Positions 22,564-29,459 of a DNA stretch of 33,077 nt are shown in pieces; position 1 is the stretch's first letter, and the number at the start of each line of letters is the position of its first letter. The notes below the pieces were generated by a model. That model was not told where the DNA came from, ran no database searches, and was given only the letters and a program-made list of their open reading frames with translations. Made by a program: the position numbers and the translations under genes. The DNA lies in the IMG/VR virus record IMGVR_UViG_3300041955_000271, positions 1-33,077 of that record; one strand, given 5' to 3'. Source of the DNA: a virus.

Positions 22564-23682
22564 ATGCCCCGTAACAGTTCAGGGACTTACGTGAGCCCCG
22601 CCGGCGACGCGGCCGTGACCGGCACGCCGATTTCCAGCGTGGCATACAACGGCCAAAATAGCGACATTGCGGCCGAGCTTACAAATTCAGTCGATCGCCT
22701 CGGGCGCGGCGGGATGCTGGCGAACCTCCCTATGGGGTCGAACCGCATCACGGGACTTGGAAACCCGGTCGGCGCGCAAGACGCCGTGACGCTTGCCACA
22801 CTGGAAAGCTATGCGGCGTCGCCGGGGCAAATGGCGCCACAGCCAAACAATACCGTATTGGCCAACATTTCCGGTGGGGCGTCGGCCCCCGCTGCCGTCA
22901 CGCTCGCGGCGCTTGCGGCGGCTGCCGCTCCAACCTTCGCATCGCTGCCGGGCGCGATCGGGCTCACGGTCTCAAACCAAACGGTGGCCTCTCCTTCAAG
23001 CCAGGTCAGCATCGCGGCGCTGAGTGCGGTAGTGGTCAACGCGGCGGGTCTTGGGGTTCAACTCACTTTTGTTTTAGAGACCGCCTCGCTCTCCGTTTCC
23101 GGCCTCGGCGGCCTCGATGTGGGAGCAGTCGCCGCGAATACTTGGTACAATGTTTATCTCATTTATAATCCAACAGGCGGCACGGCGGGCGCGCTCTTAT
23201 CGCTGTCGGAGTGGTCCCCCACGCTGCCGTCCGGGTTTACTTTCTTTGCCAGGCTTGGCAGTTGTCGGACAGACGGATCGAACAACCTTTATCGGTTCGT
23301 GCAGCGGGGAAACCGATTCCAGTGGGCGCTAACGGCCGGAACGAACACGACAAGCATGATGCTGCTTTCTGGAACAACAGGGAGCGTCACAACTCCGACA
23401 TGGACGCAGATCGCACTTTACTTTGTCGGGCCGACCGCGACCGCTGTGGATTGCGTGATGGTCAATAGTGGGACAACCAATTACATCGGGATAGCGGCCC
23501 CCAACGCCAATTACGGGGCGGCCGACTCCGCGTCCAACCCGCCGCCGATGCAGACGAATTCGACTTATTATACGGTCGTATCGAAGATTATCGTGCTTGA
23601 GACTTTCAACTTATACGCCGCTCTACAAAGCAACGTGGTCCTTTATGTTGCCGGGTTCGTCGATAGCGTCAACGCCTGCTGA
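22564..23682 (+). CDS. Tail fibre protein
   Basis: A 372-residue protein. Its N-terminus is the conserved virion-attachment segment of short-tailed-phage fibres: PRNSSGTYVSPAGD, TPISSVAYNGQNSDIAAELT, GRGGMLANLPMGSNRITGLG and DAVTLATLESYA. The C-terminal two-thirds are beta-rich with many Thr/Ser/Asn (ANTWYNVYLIYNPTGG, LYRFVQRGNRFQWAL), typical of a receptor-binding part, and no enzymatic domain is seen. It is the first gene after the ejection proteins and lies next to a small gene that may help it assemble. The fibre call is firm; the receptor is not known. Confidence 0.85.
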   Translation: MPRNSSGTYVSPAGDAAVTGTPISSVAYNGQNSDIAAELTNSVDRLGRGGMLANLPMGSNRITGLGNPVGAQDAVTLATLESYAASPGQMAPQPNNTVLANISGGASAPAAVTLAALAAAAAPTFASLPGAIGLTVSNQTVASPSSQVSIAALSAVVVNAAGLGVQLTFVLETASLSVSGLGGLDVGAVAANTWYNVYLIYNPTGGTAGALLSLSEWSPTLPSGFTFFARLGSCRTDGSNNLYRFVQRGNRFQWALTAGTNTTSMMLLSGTTGSVTTPTWTQIALYFVGPTATAVDCVMVNSGTTNYIGIAAPNANYGAADSASNPPPMQTNSTYYTVVSKIIVLETFNLYAALQSNVVLYVAGFVDSVNAC

Positions 23683-23697
23683 CCAACGGGGACCACG

Positions 23698-23973
23698 ATG
23701 ACTTACACACCCTTAACCGTATTTCTTCAGCCAGTCGGGGCCACGTCCTTCGTGACGCGCGACCAGATGCGCCAAGCGCTTTTGGCTCAAGGCGTCATAG
23801 AAGCCATTGATGAGGCGACGCCTGCCGGCAACAACAGCGCGGCGGCGGCCTATATGAACGGCCCTGTACTATCGTCCGTTGGTCCGGCCGCTGCGTTTAT
23901 CAAAACGACCCTTGGATACACACAAGCGCAAATGAACACGCTTTTCGCGCTGGCCGCGACCTTCACCTACTGA
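23698..23973 (+). CDS. Small protein downstream of the tail fibre
   Basis: A 91-residue protein with GGGGACC upstream of its ATG. It contains VTRDQMRQALLAQGVIEAID in the first half and ends TLGYTQAQMNTLFALAATFT, with two helical regions. I recognise no family. Its place directly after the fibre gene, 15 bases downstream, suggests a fibre partner or assembly factor, which is a guess from position. It is followed within 10 bases by the next fibre-like gene. Confidence 0.6.
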   Translation: MTYTPLTVFLQPVGATSFVTRDQMRQALLAQGVIEAIDEATPAGNNSAAAAYMNGPVLSSVGPAAAFIKTTLGYTQAQMNTLFALAATFTY

Positions 23974-23982
23974 GGCTATCCC

Positions 23983-25299
23983 ATGAAAATCGGAACACTC
24001 CTGCGGCTGCTGGTCGCGGGCGCTCTCTTGCTCGCCCCGGTCAAGGCGTCGGCCCAACCCTTAACCGAGACGACTTGGGGCGTCGATCGTTCGACTCCCA
24101 CGGCAGCGCCAATTTGCCTGATGCAAGGTGGGAGTTGTCTCGTCCAGATAGGTGTCGCGAATCTTTCGACGGGGGCTTGGGCGCTGCCCGGCGCGTTGCC
24201 GATAGCCAATCTTCCGGCATTTTCCGGTGGAGATTGCACGAGTTCGGCGGGGTCAATTATTCTTTCCTGCACGAAACTGAATGGCATTTCTCCCGGCGCG
24301 CTATTCTCTCTCTCGCCCGGGACGGGCGTTGCTACGGCGCTTGCCAATCCTGTTAACGACCTTACTCCCGGCCAATATGGCGTGTTGACGGGGGCGCTCA
24401 TTGGGACGGTCGGGGCGACAATCCCCCTGCTTAATGCCCCGGCAACTTGGGTTTATTCGCCCCCCGCGAATACGACCGCTTGGGTTTTCCAGCGCACATC
24501 TGCTTTCACCGGCGGAATCTCTGGTTATGAGACAGCCTCGGTTACCGCGATCACTCAAACGAGCGCTAGCGATGCGAACTATGAGGATGCTTTTCTTGCC
24601 ATCCTCAACAACTACTCGACCGCCAGTACGCTGTCTGAAAATACGGCGGGGCATTTCCAGGCCAACTCCTACGCGGATGGGGGTATTTGGGCTTTGGCGC
24701 TGGAAAATGACGATCGGACTGGAAACGCAAACCCGACCGCGCCGCATATCGGGATTGAAAACACGTTTCGAGTCAACGGCACGGACGCGAACGGCGAGCG
24801 CGTTATCTACGACGCCGTTTGCACTCGCTGGGGTGGCACGGGAGCGGGCGCCGTTTGTTCATACGGACTTCGCATCGCGACGCTTTCCCCCGATTACGCT
24901 GCTGGCGGCAGTATATCGACGGGCATTTCCTTTGGCGCCCCCTATGAACCGACACAGTTTGTCAATGGCATTGATTTTACATACGGATACTATTCCTCGT
25001 CTGCAATACAACTACCGCAAGGGGCGCAGATAAATTTTGGTGGGGGTGCCACCCGGAGCATTACTTATTCGACCAGTTACTTGCGTTACTCCAACGGATC
25101 GATAAATCTATTTGAAATAGACGATAGCGGTAATGGAACACTATACGGTAATGTTGTCGCGGCGCAACTTAAAACAACATCAGTTGCTTCGTGGGCCGCC
25201 CCGTCAAATTGTGGGTCGCTCACATCGTCAACGGAATGCTTTGTCGTGTTAGACCCGAATGGGAACAAAATGTATATTCCGGCATACGGGACTTACTAA
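23983..25299 (+). CDS. Fibre-like protein with Sec signal peptide and four cysteine pairs
   Basis: A 438-residue protein. The first 24 residues (MKIGTLLRLLVAGALLLAP, then VKASA) form a Sec signal peptide. The mature part is beta-rich, with Gly/Ser/Thr and fibre-like motifs (NLPAFSGGDC, GTLYGNVVAAQLKTTS at the end). Eight cysteines fall into four close pairs: CLMQGGSC, CTSSAGSIILSC, CTRWGGTGAGAVC and CGSLTSSTEC, as expected for disulfides made in the periplasm. Fibres are normally cytoplasmic until assembly, so a signal peptide is odd. It may be a fibre-related protein exposed on the infected cell, or a secreted decoy. The fibre likeness is a moderate call from style. Confidence 0.65.
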   Translation: MKIGTLLRLLVAGALLLAPVKASAQPLTETTWGVDRSTPTAAPICLMQGGSCLVQIGVANLSTGAWALPGALPIANLPAFSGGDCTSSAGSIILSCTKLNGISPGALFSLSPGTGVATALANPVNDLTPGQYGVLTGALIGTVGATIPLLNAPATWVYSPPANTTAWVFQRTSAFTGGISGYETASVTAITQTSASDANYEDAFLAILNNYSTASTLSENTAGHFQANSYADGGIWALALENDDRTGNANPTAPHIGIENTFRVNGTDANGERVIYDAVCTRWGGTGAGAVCSYGLRIATLSPDYAAGGSISTGISFGAPYEPTQFVNGIDFTYGYYSSSAIQLPQGAQINFGGGATRSITYSTSYLRYSNGSINLFEIDDSGNGTLYGNVVAAQLKTTSVASWAAPSNCGSLTSSTECFVVLDPNGNKMYIPAYGTY

Positions 25300-25324
25300 T
25301 CGGCAACAAAAGGAAAACGGAAAT

Positions 25325-25714
25325 ATGAAACGCATCGCACTCATCCTCATATCTCTTGCCGTATCCACTTCGGTATTAGCCGCCGATGCGCGCAAGATCG
25401 ACTTTACGCGGCCAATTCTGGACGGCGCGGGGATGCCAATGCACGAAACCGACGATAAGTCGCCCACGGCAACTGTCGGATTCGTCGCCTCGTTCGCGTT
25501 GTACAGGGCGGCAGTCGCCTCGGACCCGCGCGCGCCAGCCCCCGATGCGGTCAAGGTCGCCAAGCGCGCTATTTTGGCGCTCAAGATCGCTACCGCGACC
25601 GATGCGGAATTGACGGCCGAGGAAGTCAGCGAAATCAAGTCAGTCATAGGCATATTCCCGCCGCTTTATGTGCTGCGGACTCTCCAAGCCATAGACCCGG
25701 CGGCGGTGAAATAA
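25325..25714 (+). CDS. Small secreted phage protein
   Basis: A 129-residue protein from ATG 25325, chosen because AAGGAAAACGGAAAT precedes it and a signal peptide begins there (MKRIALILISLAVSTSVLAA); the longer upstream frame overlaps the previous gene. The mature part, DARKIDFTRPILDGAGMPM, then TVGFVASFALYRA, VKRAILALKIATA-type and LTAEEVSEIKSVIG segments, resembles a recurrent small phage family (KIDF...ILDxDG) that normally lacks a signal peptide. Function unknown. It precedes the outer-membrane protein and is probably translated with the fibre genes. Confidence 0.6.
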   Translation: MKRIALILISLAVSTSVLAADARKIDFTRPILDGAGMPMHETDDKSPTATVGFVASFALYRAAVASDPRAPAPDAVKVAKRAILALKIATATDAELTAEEVSEIKSVIGIFPPLYVLRTLQAIDPAAVK

Positions 25715-25734
25715 GTCGCGGTGCGCTGGTCGCG

Positions 25735-25752
25735 TGTTGTATTTTTACAACA
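25735..25752 (+). other. AT-rich perfect hairpin upstream of the Omp gene
   Basis: TGTTGTA (25735-25741) and TACAACA (25746-25752) form a perfect 7-bp inverted repeat with a TTTT loop, in the gap after the small secreted gene. Its AT-rich composition stands out in this GC-rich window. It may be an operator or a weak transcript end. No clear promoter could be located around it. Confidence 0.45.
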
Positions 25753-25767
25753 GTCGAAGGTAACCCG

Positions 25768-25836
25768 ATGTGGATAGCCGAGAAACTGCGCCGCGAGGCG
25801 CGATCTTGGCTGCATAGTGGCGCGCTCTCAGCATAA
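25768..25836 (+). CDS. Possible 22-residue leader peptide before the Omp gene
   Basis: A short frame from ATG 25768 with GAAGG about seven bases upstream, encoding MWIAEKLRREARSWLHSGAL and two further residues. Its TAA overlaps an ATG at 25836 (TAATG) that is in frame with the outer-membrane protein. Start-stop overlap and a good ribosome site suggest translation; the product may only serve coupling. It could be chance. Confidence 0.3.
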   Translation: MWIAEKLRREARSWLHSGALSA

Positions 25837-25851
25837 TGACTCGCTCTCAGC
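25823..25851 (+). repeat. Short direct repeat before the Omp gene
   Basis: CGCTCTCAGC occurs at 25823-25832 and again at 25842-25851, a 19-base period (about two DNA turns). A CATAAT (25832-25837) lies between the copies. Such spacing is common for operators, but it may be chance. Confidence 0.35.
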
Positions 25852-25877
25852 TTCCCCAAAAAACCCGAGGAAAAATC

Positions 25878-26852
25878 ATGAAAACTCGTCTGTTTATCGC
25901 GGCGGCGCTGTTCGCGTCGCTGGTCGGTGTCGGCTATTGCGTCCAGGCCAACGCGGCGGACATTCCGTCGAAGGCCGCGCCCTCTCCCGTCATCGTCGCG
26001 ACTCCCGTTGATTTGTGGGGCGGCGCTTATGGCGGCGTCATCGCTGGCGTCGGTTTCTCGACTGGTCATGCCACGTTGGACGCCTTCTCGAATGGCGTCT
26101 ACCAGTCCGGCGTCAACGGCCCCGTCCCGGTTTATACGGCCTATTCCTGGGCGTTCCCGGGCGTCGTCAAGCCGAATACTGACGGGTTCCTGACGGGGGG
26201 AACGCTTGGCTATAACCTGCGCTCGGGCTCGTTCGTTTATGGTTTCGAGGCGGACGCGGTGGTTAACGCGACGCCTTCGGGAACGTCGACCTTTCTAACT
26301 CCCGCCCTGGGTGTGGCTCCCGCCGTGGCTCAGATTGGCCGCGCCTGGAATTATGCGGGAACGGCCGACGCGCGTGTCGGCTATCTCGCGACTCCGAACG
26401 TGCTTGTCTATGGCAAGGGCGGCCTCGCCTGGGCCAATGAAAACGTCGGGGTCCAGTCGTTTGGCTCGGCTATGGGCGCGACCTACGGCAGTAAGGCGTC
26501 TTCTTCGCTCGTCGCCGGTTGGAACGTCGGCGCTGGCGTCGAGGCGCTGATTGGCTCCGGCTTCTCGATCAAGGCCGAATACAAGTTCGTATCGCTCGCC
26601 AAACAGACTGCCTCATTCGGCGGGTTCAATTACGGCGAGGCCCCGATCGGCACGCTCTCGACCTATCTTGGCTCGTATCGCCCCCAAGAGCACGTCATCA
26701 CGGTTGGCCTCAACTATCACTTTAACGCCTTCGCCGCGCCGGCTTTCACGGGGTCGCTCTATGCGCCCGTCACGGCGGCGCAGTTGCAAACCTACGCGAA
26801 CGGCCTGCCGCTGCCGGTGAACCTTTCGACCCTCCCCGTCCCGATCAAGTAA
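25878..26852 (+). CDS. Omp25/Omp31-like outer-membrane beta-barrel protein
   Basis: A 324-residue protein from ATG 25878, chosen because GAGGA precedes it and a signal peptide (MKTRLFIAAALFASLVG, cleaved near ANA-ADIP) starts there; an in-frame ATG at 25836 would add 14 residues. The mature part shows the pattern of alphaproteobacterial 8-strand barrels: WGGAYGGVIAGVGF (47-60), GGTLGYNLRSGSFVYGFEAD, DARVGYLATPNVLVYGKGGL, VGAGVEALIGSGFSIKAEYK and a closing strand EHVITVGLNYHF (271-282). Unusually, about 42 residues (rich in Ala, Pro, Leu) continue after the strand that normally ends such proteins. In hosts these barrels are abundant surface proteins. In the phage it may change the surface or replace a receptor. 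A terminator follows and a gap with repeats precedes it, so it resembles a cargo (moron) gene. Confidence 0.85.
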   Translation: MKTRLFIAAALFASLVGVGYCVQANAADIPSKAAPSPVIVATPVDLWGGAYGGVIAGVGFSTGHATLDAFSNGVYQSGVNGPVPVYTAYSWAFPGVVKPNTDGFLTGGTLGYNLRSGSFVYGFEADAVVNATPSGTSTFLTPALGVAPAVAQIGRAWNYAGTADARVGYLATPNVLVYGKGGLAWANENVGVQSFGSAMGATYGSKASSSLVAGWNVGAGVEALIGSGFSIKAEYKFVSLAKQTASFGGFNYGEAPIGTLSTYLGSYRPQEHVITVGLNYHFNAFAAPAFTGSLYAPVTAAQLQTYANGLPLPVNLSTLPVPIK

Positions 26853-26873
26853 CCTCTTCTTGGTCGACCCTTG

Positions 26874-26908
26874 CGCCGCGTGAGCCAAAAACTCGCGCGG
26901 CGTTTTTT
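26874..26908 (+). terminator. Strong Rho-independent terminator after the Omp gene
   Basis: An 11-bp stem, CGCCGCGTGAG (26874-26884) with CTCGCGCGGCG (26892-26902), has one G-U pair and a 7-base loop rich in A, followed by six T residues (26903-26908). It is the clearest terminator in the window. It ends the Omp transcript 20 bases before the endolysin start, so the lysis genes need their own promoter or readthrough. Confidence 0.88.
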
Positions 26909-26928
26909 GTAACTTTCGGGGGTTAAAA

Positions 26929-27387
26929 ATGTCTGAATTCGACGTGAAAAGCCCGCGCATCATGCGCGTTTTGAATGACCATTTCGGGCTCAAGGATTTC
27001 CAGTCGGCTGGCGCGCTCGGCAACCTCGGGCGCGAGTCGGCCGGTCTTGTGATTCTGCATGAAATTGGCAAGCCGGCGAACGAAGGCGGCGACGGCTGGG
27101 CGATGTGGACCGGCCCGCGCCGTCTGGCGTTTCATGCGTGGTGCGGACAGCACGGCGTTTTTTGGGAGTCCGACGAAGCCAACCTCGGCTTTCTGATTCT
27201 CGAGCTCTCGACCAATTTCAAGCCGACTGTCCTCCATCTGCGCGCGGCAAAAACCGTGGAAGATGCAACGGCGGCTTTCGAGAAAAGCTACGAAATGGCG
27301 GGCGTTGTCGCGCTGTCGGACCGCATCAAATACGCGCGCTCGGCGCTCGCCGCGTTCCGCGTTTCTCCGTTTGCGAAGGCGGCCTGA
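26929..27387 (+). CDS. Endolysin (phage-tail-lysozyme type)
   Basis: A 152-residue protein with GGGGG upstream of the ATG. It matches the phage lysozyme domain seen in tail lysozymes and some endolysins: SAGALGNLGRESAGLVI with Glu36 as likely catalytic residue, GGDGWAMWTGPRRLAFHAW and LGFLILELSTNF. The domain spans nearly the whole protein and there is no signal peptide, so release through a holin is expected. It is the first gene of a cassette of small membrane proteins, and its stop overlaps the next ATG (TGATG). It would cut peptidoglycan to release progeny. Chemistry (glycosidase) is by family knowledge. Confidence 0.85.
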   Translation: MSEFDVKSPRIMRVLNDHFGLKDFQSAGALGNLGRESAGLVILHEIGKPANEGGDGWAMWTGPRRLAFHAWCGQHGVFWESDEANLGFLILELSTNFKPTVLHLRAAKTVEDATAAFEKSYEMAGVVALSDRIKYARSALAAFRVSPFAKAA

Positions 27388-27509
27388 TGCTGGTGCTCTC
27401 CTGCCTCGGCTGTGTCCTGATGGGTGAGCCGGCCCTTACCTCCGTCGTCGCCCTGTTCGTGCTCGTGGTCGGGCTCCCGCCCGGCGCGCGCTATCTCGAA
27501 TCGCTGTGA
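27387..27509 (+). CDS. Small membrane protein of the lysis cassette
   Basis: A 40-residue frame with TGATG overlap to the endolysin and GTGA overlap to the next gene. It has two hydrophobic stretches, MLVLSCLGCVLM and SVVALFVLVVGL, separated by a short polar GEPAL turn, and ends with PPGARYLESL. Two-helix hairpin proteins of this kind in a lysis cassette often act as holins or antiholins. Which role applies cannot be decided from sequence. Confidence 0.6.
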   Translation: MLVLSCLGCVLMGEPALTSVVALFVLVVGLPPGARYLESL

Positions 27510-27739
27510 AAGGCTCAAAAATGCTCTCTATCAATCCGAACATGTCGGCCGCGCTCAATGTGGGCGTCGCCACGGCTGGGGCTCTCGCCGGCGCCACGGC
27601 GGAATTTACGACGCTCTTTGGGCAGGGTCCGGGCGCGAAGGCGGCGGCGGTCGCTGGCCTCGCGGCGCTCGTCCTCGGCGCGATCAACTCCGCGCTGCAT
27701 GGCCTGTCGAGCGACAAGGCCGGCGTCCTGGCGTCCTAA
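27506..27739 (+). CDS. Putative holin-like membrane protein
   Basis: A 77-residue protein from GTG 27506, or 72 residues from ATG 27521, where a ribosome site is not clearer. Two helices of moderate hydrophobicity, ALNVGVATAGALAGATAEF and AAAVAGLAALVLGAINSALH, flank a Gly-rich LFGQGPG turn, with a short polar tail. This pattern recurs in small membrane proteins next to endolysins of alphaproteobacterial phages. A pore (holin) role is inferred from place and shape. Confidence 0.65.
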   Translation: MKGSKMLSINPNMSAALNVGVATAGALAGATAEFTTLFGQGPGAKAAAVAGLAALVLGAINSALHGLSSDKAGVLAS

Positions 27740-27763
27740 TTCTCAAATGATGGGGCTGCGGCT

Positions 27764-28030
27764 ATGCCGGGCGAAAACGATAGAGACGAGGCGGGATGCT
27801 GCCTCGATAATTTCCTCCGCGAAGCTGACGGCGCGGGGCTCGATTTCCGTACGATCAAAGGCCGCGCCGACGCCTATCAGTCCATCATGTGGGCGATGAT
27901 ATGGCGCCGGCGCTGGGACGCGCTGGCCTATAAGCTCGGGAACGCCTTTTTAACGGCGCTCGCGCTCGGGGTGCTGCTGATTGCCGGCTGGGGGGCCTCG
28001 CTTTGGGGTAGTCACTTTAAGGGCGGTTGA
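27764..28030 (+). CDS. Membrane-anchored protein ending the lysis cassette
   Basis: An 88-residue protein. Residues 1-50 are polar (MPGENDRDEAGCCLDNFLRE, then RADAYQSIMWAMIWRRRWD), and residues about 60-82 form one helix (LTALALGVLLIAGWGASLW) near the C-terminus, preceded by RRR and a Lys. A cytoplasmic N-terminus is likely. It follows the holin-like gene after 24 bases. It could be a pinholin-type or accessory lysis protein. No lipobox or long periplasmic coil of a spanin is seen. Confidence 0.6.
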   Translation: MPGENDRDEAGCCLDNFLREADGAGLDFRTIKGRADAYQSIMWAMIWRRRWDALAYKLGNAFLTALALGVLLIAGWGASLWGSHFKGG

Positions 28031-28037
28031 CCCGGAA

Positions 28038-28100
28038 AAGGTGCGGGCGCTGATTTAGAACCCCGTTTCGAATCAACGGGACTGATTTCGCCCGCACCTT
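28038..28100. other. Nested inverted repeats between lysis genes and integrase (candidate attP core/terminator)
   Basis: A perfect 12-bp outer repeat (AAGGTGCGGGCG at 28038-28049, its complement at 28089-28100) encloses CTGATTT twice in direct orientation (28050-28056 and 28082-28088) and an inner CCCGTT/AACGGG pair (28062-28067 and 28075-28080) with TCGAATC as loop. On the reverse strand the outer stem is followed by TTTT, so it can also terminate integrase-side transcripts. Place and symmetry suggest the attachment site; the host target is unknown. Confidence 0.5.
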
Positions 28101-28231
28101 CGCCCATGTTGTTGATCGGGGAAAATTACGCCACTCCCTCCCGGCCTACCAGGGCGGCTTTTTCTCATCACAAGTCTTTGTTTTTTATTGTGTGCAAAAT
28201 GGGTGCGGGCGCGTGGGGTTCTGGTGCGGGC
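28040..28231. repeat. Four copies of GGTGCGGGC around the integrase end
   Basis: GGTGCGGGC occurs at 28040-28048, inverted at 28090-28098, and directly at 28202-28210 and 28223-28231; the first three extend to GGTGCGGGCG. The last two fall in the 3' end of the integrase gene. Repeated sites near an integrase are often arm-binding sites. The Pro/Ala codons there could also explain two of the copies. Confidence 0.45.
28141..28163 (+). terminator. Weak terminator after the lysis cassette
   Basis: CCGGCC (28141-28146) can pair with GGGCGG (28152-28157) with one mismatch and a TACCA loop, followed by CTTTTT. It lies between the nested repeats and the integrase stop, facing the forward operon. The stem is short, so efficiency is doubtful. 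Confidence 0.45.
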
Positions 28232-29277
28232 TTAGGTTTGTTCTCGCTATCGTCCCGCGACAACTTCCTCATAGCCTGCCGCGCCAGCCTCTCTCGATCG
28301 GCGGCGCGGGTGTAAAGCGCGGCCATCTTGCCGCCGCTCCAACCGTAAATCGCCTCCAACTGTGCCACCGTGGCGCCGTTGTTCGCCGCGCGCGTTGCGC
28401 CCGCCTTGCGAAGCCCGTGCGCTGATCCTGGAACGGCCGCCGCTTTACAGGCGTCGCGAAACCAGTTCCCAAAGCCCTCTTTCGCCATTCCCGCGCCGTC
28501 TGCCTTGGCGATAAAAGCCAAGTCTCCGGTTTTTGTCGCCTCAATGACGGCGGCGAGTTCGGGCAAGAGCGGAACCACGATTTTCGCGCCGGTCTTTTCC
28601 GTGGTGAGCATAATTACGCCATTGCGGACGTGCTGACGGCCAAGGCGCGCCGCGTCGCCGCGTCTTAGCCCGGTGTAAAGCAGGATCGTCAGCGCCAGTC
28701 GCTCGCGCGTCCCGATAGGCCAGCAGGCTTCGAAGCGGTCTATTTCTTCCTCGGTCCAAGTGTGGAAGCCTTCGGTTTTTGGCGCGCGGCCCTGAATGCC
28801 GTCTGTAGGGTCGCTCTCGATCAATCCCGCCTCGGTTGCCCAGCGGAAAAGCCCTCGCATTGATTTGAGGAAGTTCCCGGCCGCGAACGGGGTAGCCTTG
28901 CGGTCCTCGATGCCCTGGCGGATGTGGCGCTTTTCGATCTCGCCGGCCGGCGTGGATCCAGCCTTCTCGATGACGTGAAGGAAGATATTTTCGCGCTGGC
29001 GCTTTGTCGCGGGGGATAGCGCCGCCCATGCGCCTGAATCGCGATAGCGGGCGATAAGCCATGACAGCGTTCCGGCGCTTTCCTTGGGCTTCCTGGGGGC
29101 TGCGGCGTCTCCCGTGACGGCGGCATGATAGGCCGCCATGAATTCCGGCGTTCCGAAGGGCTCTCGGATGCGGATGCGCGGGCCTTTGCCGACTCTCACA
29201 TACCAGACGCCCGCGCCGTGGCGCGTGGTTTCGCGGTGGAGATAGGGCGGTCGCGGGCGGCTCATGGCGTCCATCAA
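28168..29277 (-). CDS. int: Tyrosine-type site-specific integrase
   Basis: A 369-residue protein read leftwards. The catalytic residues are visible: Arg205 in TGLRRGDAARLG, Lys228 in TTEKTGAK, His287/Arg290 in AHGLRKAG, Trp313 in IYGWSGGKM and Tyr322 in ALYTRAADRE. The N-terminal half has the core-binding segment (LSWLIARYRDSGAWAALSP, then FLKSMRGLFRWATEAGL). The C-terminal tail past the Tyr is Pro/Ala/Lys-rich and codes through extra copies of a short repeat. Start could also be Met2 or Met5. It catalyses phage integration and excision. It is the last gene of the reverse operon and overlaps the 61-residue gene by 4 nt. Confidence 0.95.
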   Translation of the reverse strand: MMDAMSRPRPPYLHRETTRHGAGVWYVRVGKGPRIRIREPFGTPEFMAAYHAAVTGDAAAPRKPKESAGTLSWLIARYRDSGAWAALSPATKRQRENIFLHVIEKAGSTPAGEIEKRHIRQGIEDRKATPFAAGNFLKSMRGLFRWATEAGLIESDPTDGIQGRAPKTEGFHTWTEEEIDRFEACWPIGTRERLALTILLYTGLRRGDAARLGRQHVRNGVIMLTTEKTGAKIVVPLLPELAAVIEATKTGDLAFIAKADGAGMAKEGFGNWFRDACKAAAVPGSAHGLRKAGATRAANNGATVAQLEAIYGWSGGKMAALYTRAADRERLARQAMRKLSRDDSENKPKPAPEPHAPAPILHTIKNKDL

Positions 29278-29459
29278 AGCCGAATTTCCCGCTTCCGCGC
29301 AAGTTTGCTCGGGTTCGCGCGTTCCGGATCGGGCGCTTTTGTGATCCGGATGGTTCCGTCTGGCGCGATTTCGACGGCCATTCTCTCGCCCATTTGCGCC
29401 GCCGCGCGCAACGCTCGGGCAATGTCGGCCTGGGTTACGCGGGCGGCGCGGCGTGTCAT
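29274..29459 (-). CDS. Small protein coupled to the integrase gene
   Basis: A 61-residue basic protein whose stop overlaps the integrase start by 4 nt. The first half (TRRAARVTQADIARALRAAA) is a helix rich in Arg, followed by a strand segment VEIAPDGTIRITKA. Similar small proteins are found beside integrases in alphaproteobacterial prophages. It could help control integrase or bind DNA like an excisionase, but this is inference; no classic Xis winged helix can be confirmed by eye. Confidence 0.55.
   Translation of the reverse strand: MTRRAARVTQADIARALRAAAQMGERMAVEIAPDGTIRITKAPDPERANPSKLARKREIRL

Noticed and set aside
25806-25837. TTGGCT and CATAAT as a promoter for the Omp gene
   Set aside because: The boxes are 20 bases apart, too far for a standard promoter, and neither is a full match.
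28062-28080. TTCGAATC looks like the T-loop of a tRNA gene
   Set aside because: The flanking 6-bp arms do not give a T-arm of tRNA length, no acceptor stem, anticodon arm or CCA end can be drawn around it, and the outer repeats explain the symmetry better.
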